Positions 6,563-12,315 of a stretch of 12,525 bases of DNA are shown here, piece after piece. Both the position numbers and the translations under genes were made by a program. The stretch is from Bacillota bacterium (GTDB lineage: Bacteria > Bacillota > Sulfobacillia > JAJZIM01 > JAJZBP01), in assembly GCA_021798855.1 (NCBI GenBank), contig JAJZBP010000030.1, positions 1 to 12,525 of the forward strand, read 5' to 3'. Position 1 is the stretch's first letter. Each line of letters starts with the position of its first letter. The notes below the pieces were generated by a model. It made no database searches and was not told the origin of the DNA. It saw only the letters and a program-made list of their open reading frames with translations.

Positions 6563-8534
6563 TTGCTTCGGCCTCCTTTTGTTTTTCCTCCATCAGGTCG
6601 TAGAGACTGTAGCCGGCCCAAAATCCCGCCAGGAATCCGTTGGCCTTGGTCCGCACCTGGTCTTCCAACCGGATGTATTCCGCTAGGATTAAGCCAATCC
6701 GCTGCCGCAGTTCCTTTTTCGGTTGGAACCTTAGTTTCAGGGCATACTCTTCCATTCCCGCCAGCCCTCGGTCTCTGATGTCTTCCGGCTTCAGTTTGCC
6801 GCCGAACACCATAACCCTGGTCTGCAAGAAGTCTTTCTTAGTCACGGCATAATACTGGCTGGAGAACTCCCGGCACAGATGGCCCGCCGCAAAGCCCAGT
6901 TCCTCAACGTCTTGGCAGGTGATGCCTTCCGCCGGCCCTCCCAACATGGTTTGCAACTCTCGCCATGAACGCACCTTCCCATTCCCTCCTTCCTCCAATA
7001 TCTTTTCTTCATAAAGCTTCTGGAACAGGGAGAAAAGGGCGTAGAACCTGGCTTCCTCGCGCAGGAGCCACCATTTTTTCCCCAGTTCCTTGGCCGCCTC
7101 GTTCATCCGGGAAACCACGTTACGCAAAAAACTATCCCGTTCCAACGAACGCCGCCGAAGTACCGCTTCCATCGCTCCCCAGAGCCGCCCTTTGCCGTAG
7201 GCCCTGACCAGGAGCCAAGGAAGGTTGCAAGGTATCTCCAAAGCCGTGGCTTCATCTTTCACCGGCGCCAAGACTTTCTGAACGACCTTCCGTACCACCG
7301 AAGGCAGCACGTCCTCGATGGTGGCATGAAGCTGGATGTCGGCGTTGCTCCGGGTGTAATAAATCAGGTGCAGTCGGTAAACATCTTCTCCCATTTCCTC
7401 CGGCAGACTGAACTCAAAGCCGGTGATGTCCTCCAAATGAGTGACGCTTCCCTCACTCTCTTTATTCCGTATTTTCATAAGCCCGTTGAGGAAACCGTGG
7501 CGATCCTCCTCGTCCTGCAAGAAACCATCCAGCACGGGCAGGGCCAAGGCGCAACCGGATAGCGGAGGTACGTTCCCCCCTCGCCTGGCCATCTCCTTAC
7601 CCGCCGCGCTGCCCTCAGGCGAAAAGATCTCCTGAACCAGGCGGCGAGGCAACCGGCGACTCGACGCCTCGAAAAACTTCCCCCCGAAGGTTAGGTTTCC
7701 GTAACAAGCCGGGCAGAGGGCCACTCCCTCCACCAGCCGGTCTTCCGCCAATTCCTGGGGTAGCGGGGCGGTCCAAGTGGTGGTAAAAAAAGGCCACGCC
7801 TTGGCGTAAAGGGAAACCACCTCTCCTTGGGCGCCACAAAAGGAACACTGTCCATCTTGGCCCTTGCCGTGCTTGGCCCCCTCTTCCGCCTTGGCCCACC
7901 AGAAGTTCTCCAGGATGCGGTCCAAACGAGGCACGATCCACCGATCCGGAACCAGTCCGCTCCTGGCCACGTTATTCGAAGCGGGAAATGCGGCCAACAG
8001 ATACGGTCGTTCCTCTCCAGTTTCGGTAAGGATCACCATCCCTTTTCCCGGCTCGTCCTCCCGAAGGCGCTCCCGCCAGACCTTCGCTATTTCTTCCAAG
8101 TCCTCCAGGCCGTAGTTCAAACCGCCTTCCGTCTTCTCCATCCTGCCCCGGAGAAAACCGGTAACGGAAGGCAACTCTTCGCTGAATTCCCGGTGCTGGC
8201 TCTTGAAAAAATAGTAAGCCGCTACCGGATAGCGCCCTTGAGGCTTACTGGGGTTTCCTCTCGTTGGAACCGCCACCGGAGCGGCCACCACCTTCCACCG
8301 GTCCACCTGAAAAGTTTCCCGCCGACCATCTTTGCGTGCGTCTCCCCACTGGGCAACGGGGTGGGCAGACACCCTGATTCCGTCGCCTTTGTGCTCCACT
8401 TCGACCACGTAAACCCGCCGGTAGAAATCCCTCCCCTTGTCTTCGGCGTCGGAGAGTTGGCGCAGGACTTCCGCCGGCTCACCGCCGCCGCCGGCCAACA
8501 CCTTTCCCAAACGGATCAACGACTCCACCAGCAT
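6549..8534 (-). CDS. cas8b: Cascade large subunit Cas8b (TM1802/Csh1 family)
   Basis: This is the large Cascade subunit that recognises the PAM and recruits Cas3. The 661-residue protein fits the TM1802-type Cas8b family by length, neighbours and motifs. A zinc-ribbon-like element is formed by Cys230-x2-Cys233 (CSFCG) and Cys274-x2-Cys277 (CPACYG), and a helical, basic C-terminal region follows (KKELRQRIGLILAEYIRLEDQ). Sequence similarity inside this family is low, so assignment rests on the combined evidence. The start is ATG at 8532-8534, with GGAGG about 9 nt upstream; a longer frame from TTG at 8552 would place the Shine-Dalgarno sequence inside the gene. A TATAAT box 40 nt upstream may give it a separate promoter. 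Confidence 0.9.
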   Translation of the reverse strand: MLVESLIRLGKVLAGGGGEPAEVLRQLSDAEDKGRDFYRRVYVVEVEHKGDGIRVSAHPVAQWGDARKDGRRETFQVDRWKVVAAPVAVPTRGNPSKPQGRYPVAAYYFFKSQHREFSEELPSVTGFLRGRMEKTEGGLNYGLEDLEEIAKVWRERLREDEPGKGMVILTETGEERPYLLAAFPASNNVARSGLVPDRWIVPRLDRILENFWWAKAEEGAKHGKGQDGQCSFCGAQGEVVSLYAKAWPFFTTTWTAPLPQELAEDRLVEGVALCPACYGNLTFGGKFFEASSRRLPRRLVQEIFSPEGSAAGKEMARRGGNVPPLSGCALALPVLDGFLQDEEDRHGFLNGLMKIRNKESEGSVTHLEDITGFEFSLPEEMGEDVYRLHLIYYTRSNADIQLHATIEDVLPSVVRKVVQKVLAPVKDEATALEIPCNLPWLLVRAYGKGRLWGAMEAVLRRRSLERDSFLRNVVSRMNEAAKELGKKWWLLREEARFYALFSLFQKLYEEKILEEGGNGKVRSWRELQTMLGGPAEGITCQDVEELGFAAGHLCREFSSQYYAVTKKDFLQTRVMVFGGKLKPEDIRDRGLAGMEEYALKLRFQPKKELRQRIGLILAEYIRLEDQVRTKANGFLAGFWAGYSLYDLMEEKQKEAEASGGE

Positions 8535-8573
8535 CAAAATCCCCCTCCCCAAACCGGTGGCCTGTTCTTCCCG

Positions 8574-8579
8574 ATTATA
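8574..8579 (-). promoter_or_regulatory. Candidate -10 box upstream of cas8b
   Basis: A perfect TATAAT lies on the minus strand 39 nt before the cas8b ATG, in the 100-nt gap after the PIN gene. No good -35 is found 16-18 nt upstream, so it may need an activator or be chance. If active, the effector genes would be partly uncoupled from cas6 and the toxin-antitoxin insert. Confidence 0.35.
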
Positions 8580-8634
8580 TCTCCGTCACCCTGACATCCG
8601 GTGTACAAGTGCCAACAAAAAATTGTATTTTTAT

Positions 8635-9105
8635 TTAGTAACTTCTTTTGCCCTCGTTCGCAAGTTCCAGAACTTTGGCATACAGTTCGTTGCTCACCCG
8701 AAAATTGGATTGCCGCATCTCATTAATCGCTGGCTCCACCAATTCAATGATTCCTGCCTTCTTGACCTTAACAAGTAAACCCAATACTCCAACTGTCCTA
8801 ATCCCAAGTCTCAACGCAACATTTCTTGCCTTCAAGTCATCCAGCGCGGCAAGCACCCCGCCCATTTCTAAGGCCAAGCCAATGACTTCGGTTTCCCCTT
8901 TCCCTAACCCAAGGTCCAAGCCTTGTTTTGCCATCAAAACGGTAAACTCGCCGGGTAAGGTTAGTCCTGGTTTTTCGAACTCTACTTTGACCGAAGAAGG
9001 AACAATGACGGTGTCAAATAATTCCATTAAGATATGTATTCCGCCGATGTTCTCCAAGCCAATAAGGCATGTGGTATCTACCACTATCGCCTTTAATTCT
9101 TTCAC
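8635..9105 (-). CDS. DUF3368 PIN-like protein, probable toxin nuclease
   Basis: The 156-residue protein matches the DUF3368 branch of PIN-like proteins, often annotated as predicted nucleic-acid-binding proteins and usually paired with UPF0175 genes. Acidic residues typical of the PIN active site are visible: Asp10 (IVVDTTCLIGL), Glu42, Glu71 (GKGETEV) and Asp89-Asp90 (AALDDLKAR). The family-typical segment RLGIRTVGVLGLLVKVKKAG follows. The active site looks intact. The start is GTG at 9103-9105, with AAGGAG about 9 nt upstream. It lies 63 nt after the UPF0175 gene, on the same strand, between cas6 and cas8b. Composition is visibly richer in A and T than the flanking cas genes, which suggests separate acquisition. 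RNase toxin activity is an inference from the family. Confidence 0.8.
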   Translation of the reverse strand: MKELKAIVVDTTCLIGLENIGGIHILMELFDTVIVPSSVKVEFEKPGLTLPGEFTVLMAKQGLDLGLGKGETEVIGLALEMGGVLAALDDLKARNVALRLGIRTVGVLGLLVKVKKAGIIELVEPAINEMRQSNFRVSNELYAKVLELANEGKRSY

Positions 9106-9168
9106 TTATGCCTACTCCTTTTACTTCACCAACATTCTCCTTAAAAATTTTTCGAGGCTACGGCAAGG

Positions 9169-9402
9169 CTAGCACTTGGTTTCCAAATTGTCAACCTCCA
9201 TCTCGACATCACTCGGCGAATAAGGGAATGGATTTCCTCCTTCCCTCACGAATCGCTCCACAAACTCCCTTCGTGTATAACCAGTCACTTGGGCCGCTTC
9301 CCCGGTTGAAAGACGTCCGGTTTCCACAAGCTTAATACATAGCAAAAACAGCGCGTCTTCTTCGCTGATTTCAAACGGCAACTTCAATTTTAACTCAGCC
9401 AT
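9169..9402 (-). CDS. UPF0175 family protein, probable antitoxin/DNA-binding partner
   Basis: The 77-residue protein fits the UPF0175 family in size and pattern: an N-terminal beta segment (ELKLKLPFEIS), a helix (EEDALFLLCIKLVETG), then LSTGEAAQVTGYTRREFVERFVREGG, which reads as a helix-turn-helix, and a short acidic tail. UPF0175 genes commonly precede DUF3368 genes and are predicted to be antitoxins that also regulate their own operon. The ATG at 9400-9402 is chosen because the family begins here and GAAGGG lies 8 nt upstream. An in-frame GTG at 9459 would add 19 unrelated residues and lacks a ribosome binding site. The gene lies directly downstream of the solitary CRISPR-like repeat. Confidence 0.8.
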   Translation of the reverse strand: MAELKLKLPFEISEEDALFLLCIKLVETGRLSTGEAAQVTGYTRREFVERFVREGGNPFPYSPSDVEMEVDNLETKC

Positions 9403-9449
9403 CTTTAATACCCTTCTTTCTCCCCACAAATAATGTCCATAACAGCACC

Positions 9450-9524
9450 TAAAAATCACTAAGGGGGGCCGAATCCACTAACATCCTCCTGTTTCAATAC
9501 CTTTTAGGTATACTCATGCCCCCC
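9450..9524 (-). ncRNA. Candidate mini-CRISPR / CreA- or CreR-like guide RNA
   Basis: A predicted RNA of about 75 nt begins just before the repeat-like element at 9491-9520, driven by the promoter at 9531-9560. After Cas6-type cleavage it would leave ATTGAAAC followed by a spacer-like tract starting AGGAGGATGTTAG. GGGGGGC near the predicted 5' end (9518-9524) can pair with GCCCCCC at 9463-9469, and an interrupted T-tract follows (9451-9462), which resembles a terminator. In haloarchaea and some bacteria, guide RNAs made from one or two degenerate repeats between or beside cas genes direct Cascade to repress a toxin promoter (CreA) or the cas promoter (CreR). The position between cas6 and cas8 fits that class. 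No target is recognised in this window and no second repeat copy is seen. Confidence 0.5.
9491..9520 (-). repeat. Solitary degenerate CRISPR repeat
   Basis: This 30-nt element matches the array repeat at 20-49 at 20 of 30 positions without gaps, in the same orientation. The 3' eight bases ATTGAAAC are identical. The stem changes from TCCCT/AGGGA to TACCT/AGGTA, so positions 12 and 22 both changed and pairing is kept (C-G to A-T). The loop differs (ATG to AAA). Confidence 0.7.
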
Positions 9525-9530
9525 AAGTCC

Positions 9531-9560
9531 ATTCTACGCCGATTACCAACCAAGCGTCAA
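9531..9560 (-). promoter_or_regulatory. Promoter of the solitary CRISPR-like repeat (TTGACG-N18-TAGAAT)
   Basis: On the minus strand TTGACG (9555-9560) and TAGAAT (9531-9536) are 18 nt apart, each matching five of six consensus bases. The -35 overlaps the cas6 stop codon (9557-9559). The predicted start, around 9524, is a few bases before the repeat, the same promoter-repeat geometry as the main array at 53-81. Confidence 0.5.
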
Positions 9561-10339
9561 TATTTTGCCGCCAAGTCCACTTGTCCCTCCGCAACGCCTC
9601 CCTCCACCTCCACCAGTCCGAACCCTTGCGAATTTTTCCCGCCCAACCCCGCGTCCAGGCCCATCTGCAAAAGTTCCGGCGGCCCCTCCACCGCAAAACG
9701 CCCGCTGTAGCCTTTGATCACGCCGCCTTTGTACAACACGATATTTTGTTGCACCCGACCCAGCGGACGGGTGCGGACGGCATCCGGGGGAAAAGGCGAA
9801 TCCTTCCCGTGGTAGGCGGCGTATTTGCGCGCCAGGTTCAAGCCCACCAGCCGCCCGAACTCCTCTTCGCGGGGATGGAAGAAAACGGTGTAGGGCGTCC
9901 CCTCCGCCTTGTGCATGGTGCTGTACACGGTGATGGGCGACAGGGTTTTGACGGTCAGCCGCGGGCCGGAAACCACGGGCTCGGCCAGGGCCACCTGTTT
10001 GAGCGCCAAGATCTCGCTGCCCACCCGCAAAGACTCGTGGCGCAAAATGGCGTTGGCCAGGTCCCGGACCACGGTTTCCACCGGCGAGGAAACCACCAAC
10101 TGCACCCGGCCGGCAAACTCGATCTCCTTGGTCTGCCGGCGTAGGCGGTGGTCACCCAAAAGACGCGAAAAGGCGAAGAGCCGCAGCCGCCGCCCTCCGG
10201 CGGGAAAGCCGTCGTCGTGGACGAATTCCGCCACCTCCGGGGTGAGCAGATTGTAGAAGGCCGCCTGCAAAAATCGCGGGTAATGGATGGGAAAGACGCA
10301 GGAACGTCCCCGCGGCTCCAAAGTGAATGTAACCCGCAA
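9557..10339 (-). CDS. cas6: CRISPR repeat endoribonuclease Cas6
   Basis: Cas6 cuts pre-crRNA within each repeat, leaving the 8-nt handle, and usually remains bound to the 3' hairpin in Cascade. The 260-residue protein has the double RAMP layout: N-terminal strand and helix (FPIHYPRFLQAAFYNLL), EFVHDDGF with His41 as the likely catalytic histidine, and the C-terminal Gly-rich loop GLGGKNSQGFG at 231-241. The start is TTG at 10337-10339, with GGAGG 9 nt upstream. It is the first gene of the cas operon in transcription order. The solitary repeat begins 36 nt after its stop codon, so cas6 transcripts reading through would include a Cas6 substrate. Confidence 0.93.
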   Translation of the reverse strand: MRVTFTLEPRGRSCVFPIHYPRFLQAAFYNLLTPEVAEFVHDDGFPAGGRRLRLFAFSRLLGDHRLRRQTKEIEFAGRVQLVVSSPVETVVRDLANAILRHESLRVGSEILALKQVALAEPVVSGPRLTVKTLSPITVYSTMHKAEGTPYTVFFHPREEEFGRLVGLNLARKYAAYHGKDSPFPPDAVRTRPLGRVQQNIVLYKGGVIKGYSGRFAVEGPPELLQMGLDAGLGGKNSQGFGLVEVEGGVAEGQVDLAAKY

Positions 10340-10398
10340 GCCGGTTTACCTCCCCGGTCTCCCGCGTCGCGACGGTGGAATTGGTCGCCGTTCCCAAT

Positions 10399-10428
10399 AA
10401 CATAGTACGTTCGACATAACTTGCGCAA
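10399..10428 (-). promoter_or_regulatory. Candidate cas operon promoter upstream of cas6
   Basis: TTGCGC (10423-10428) and TATGTT (10399-10404) are 18 nt apart on the minus strand, four of six matches each. They sit in the gap between the YwiC-unit hairpin and the cas6 start, 60 nt upstream of the TTG codon. The rest of the 135-nt gap holds no gene. Confidence 0.4.
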
Positions 10429-10474
10429 ATTTCCTGCCCGACCGCCAACTCTCTTCGTTTTTTTCAGTGGAAGA

Positions 10475-10509
10475 CGTCGTTTCCCGCCGGTCACCGGCGG
10501 GAAACGACG
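10475..10509. terminator. Perfect 16-bp hairpin after the YwiC-like gene
   Basis: CGTCGTTTCCCGCCGG (10475-10490) pairs exactly with its complement at 10494-10509 around a 3-nt TCA loop, starting 11 nt past the YwiC-like stop codon. The minus-strand continuation is not T-rich, so it is a structural or Rho-assisted terminator rather than a textbook intrinsic one. It separates the metabolic unit from the cas operon. Confidence 0.55.
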
Positions 10510-10520
10510 AAACCGTTATT

Positions 10521-11246
10521 TCAGCCCCGCCAGCTCATCGGCCTGCCGACCCAGACCGCCAGGATGAACAGAACCAGAAAGGCCACCGAGACGGCGGTTT
10601 CCGCCCGTCCCAGGCGCCGGAATTCCTCCCGCCCGTGCGGGCGAACGGCCGGCAACCCTAAGGATCGCCACAGTCCGGGGAGAAAAGCCAAAAAGGAAAA
10701 AGGCGGCGCCAAGCCGCCCCCAACCGCCAAAAGAAATGCCGCGACCAAACCGGCGGCCTCCGGCCAAAAGGGCGCAACCTCGGCCCGCCCGGTGGCCCGC
10801 CGCACCCGCAGGATTCCGCCCGTCTGGTGGGCCGCCACCAGCCCGGCAACGACGACGGTCGCCGTCACCGTCCCCCCGGCGGCGTACGCCACTCCCGCCG
10901 CCGCAGTCGCCGTCAGGCCGATACCGGCCAGTTGCTCGCCCCAGGAGCCGCGCCGCAAGCACAGGCGCAGGGCCAGCAGGACCGCCCCGATGCCGCCGGG
11001 CAGCAGTAGGCCGAGGCGCCGCGTCACCAGCAGGGCCGCCACGCCGGCCAGGACCGCCGCCGTGACCAACAGCCAGCGCCGGGCGCCGGGCGCCTGCACC
11101 GCCCAAAGGGCCGCGCCGGTGGCCAGGGCCGCCAACAGTCCGGGCCGGCCCCAGCCACCCGCCGCCAGACCGGCCAATACCGCCGTGCCCAGCATGGCCC
11201 AAGCGCCCGTCTCCCGCCGAACGGCCGTTTTGTGCCCCATCGTCAT
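10521..11246 (-). CDS. YwiC-like integral membrane protein
   Basis: The ~241-residue protein is almost entirely hydrophobic, with about eight to ten predicted membrane helices rich in Ala, Gly, Leu and Val. It matches the YwiC-like pattern: an N-terminal GAWAML motif, a short basic loop (LRLCLRRGSWGEQLAGIGL), a mid-protein helix ending in GGILRVRRATGR, and a C-terminal FLPGLWRSL followed by RRLGRAETAVSVAFLVLFIL. YwiC is of unknown function; in Bacillus it lies near nitrate respiration genes. The start is ATG at 11244-11246 because GGAGG is then 8 nt away; an ATG two codons earlier (11252) is only 3 nt from it. The gene follows the Mrp gene by 63 nt on the same strand. Confidence 0.7.
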   Translation of the reverse strand: MTMGHKTAVRRETGAWAMLGTAVLAGLAAGGWGRPGLLAALATGAALWAVQAPGARRWLLVTAAVLAGVAALLVTRRLGLLLPGGIGAVLLALRLCLRRGSWGEQLAGIGLTATAAAGVAYAAGGTVTATVVVAGLVAAHQTGGILRVRRATGRAEVAPFWPEAAGLVAAFLLAVGGGLAPPFSFLAFLPGLWRSLGLPAVRPHGREEFRRLGRAETAVSVAFLVLFILAVWVGRPMSWRG

Positions 11247-11274
11247 ATCCATCTCCCTCCGGGCTCCGGGACAC

Positions 11275-11292
11275 CCCGCCGCGCCCGGCGGG
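11275..11292 (-). other. GC hairpin between the Mrp and YwiC-like genes
   Basis: CCCGCCG-GGCG-CGGCGGG on the minus strand forms a 7-bp stem with a 4-nt loop in the 63-nt intergenic gap. No T-tract follows. It could attenuate or stabilise the transcript between the two genes. Confidence 0.35.
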
Positions 11293-11309
11293 CTCCCGCT
11301 CGCCCCGAC

Positions 11310-12302
11310 CTATTCCTTCTCTCCCAGCACCTTCAGCAGGTTCTTCTCCAATTCCTCCGCCGAAGCGGATCGGTAATTCTCGATCACCCCGGCGTCACAA
11401 GCCGCGGCCACTCCTGGATCCAGGGGCAGTTGGGCCAACAGGGGCGCCCCCGCCGCCAGCACCAGGTCGTAGGCCCGGCTGGGGCCGAAAGGTTCGGCCC
11501 GCCCGCCGCCGGGCAGTTCCATGTAGCTCATGTTTTCCACCACCCCCAGGATGGGAACCCCCATTTCCCGCACCAGGTTGATCGCCTTTCTGACCACCAT
11601 GGACGCCAACGCCTGGGGCGAACCCACCACCACCACCCCGTCCAGGGGCAGGGACTGGAGGGCCGTCAGCGGCGCGTCCGAGGTCCCAGGCGGCAGGTCG
11701 ACCCACAGGTAATCCAATCGTCCCCAGTCCAGGTCGGTGAAGAACTGGCGCAGGGCGCCCGAAACCATCGGGCCGCGCCAGATGACCGGCTGGTCATCCG
11801 CCTCCAGCAGCAGGTTCATCGAGGCGATGCGGATGCCGCTCCGGGAGGTCGCCGGCACCTCCCCTTGGCGGGCGGCTCCGTTGTCCAGCCCGAACATCTT
11901 GGGAATGCTGGGGCCGGTGATGTCACCGTCCAGGATGCCCGTGGCCATCCCCGCCCGCCGGGTGCTGACGGCGCAAAGGCCGGTGACCAGGGATTTGCCC
12001 ACCCCACCCTTGCCGCTCATCACCGCCACCACCCGCCGGATGCCCTCCCGCTCCAGCTTTCCCGGCGGTCGCGGCGGCGCCGCCGGCCCGGCGCCGGCCT
12101 CGCCACCCTCCGCCACCCGGTTTAGATCCTCCAATAAAGGCCCCACCGCGATGCCGTGGGCCGCCGCCCCCTGGGCCACCGTTTCCGCCGCCGCCAGGTG
12201 ACAGCCGGTACAGGGCAAACCGTGTCTGGCAAAGGCTCCCACCGTCGCCGGATAACGCTCCACCACGTCGCGAATCAACGTGCCGGCAGTAATTTTCTCC
12301 AT
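11310..12302 (-). CDS. mrp: DUF1858-Mrp/NBP35 family P-loop ATPase (Fe-S carrier-like)
   Basis: The 330-residue protein fuses an N-terminal DUF1858 domain (about 1-65, with HGLPCTGC at 28-35) through a Pro/Gly/Ala linker to an Mrp/ApbC/NBP35 ATPase. The ATPase has the deviant Walker A SGKGGVGKS at 96-104, DGDITGPSIPKMFG (switch I region), VIWRGPMVSGALRQF, and YLWVDLPPGTSDAPLT (Walker B/switch II), all intact. Such proteins carry or insert iron-sulfur clusters. The CxxC pair that normally follows the ENMSY motif is missing here (MELPGGGRAEPFG), while the fused DUF1858 domain supplies a CxxC. The start ATG at 12300-12302 has AGGAGG 6 nt upstream. It follows the truncated upstream gene by 13 nt, consistent with one operon. 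Confidence 0.9.
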   Translation of the reverse strand: MEKITAGTLIRDVVERYPATVGAFARHGLPCTGCHLAAAETVAQGAAAHGIAVGPLLEDLNRVAEGGEAGAGPAAPPRPPGKLEREGIRRVVAVMSGKGGVGKSLVTGLCAVSTRRAGMATGILDGDITGPSIPKMFGLDNGAARQGEVPATSRSGIRIASMNLLLEADDQPVIWRGPMVSGALRQFFTDLDWGRLDYLWVDLPPGTSDAPLTALQSLPLDGVVVVGSPQALASMVVRKAINLVREMGVPILGVVENMSYMELPGGGRAEPFGPSRAYDLVLAAGAPLLAQLPLDPGVAAACDAGVIENYRSASAEELEKNLLKVLGEKE

Positions 12303-12315
12303 GGTCAGCCTCCTT

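Noticed and set aside
9403..9459. Longer UPF0175 start at GTG 9459
   Set aside because: The extra residues are Cys/Tyr-rich and unlike the family, no Shine-Dalgarno precedes the GTG, and the ATG at 9402 matches the family N-terminus.
9553..9590. A second degenerate repeat at the cas6 3' end (ATTGACGC resembling ATTGAAAC)
   Set aside because: Only the last bases match and there is no hairpin. The same bases serve as cas6 codons and a -35 box, which explains them better.
10564..11376. Long plus-strand frame opposite the YwiC-like gene
   Set aside because: It is rich in Arg, Pro and Ala with no domain, and is antisense to a clear multi-helix membrane protein; it is a GC shadow.
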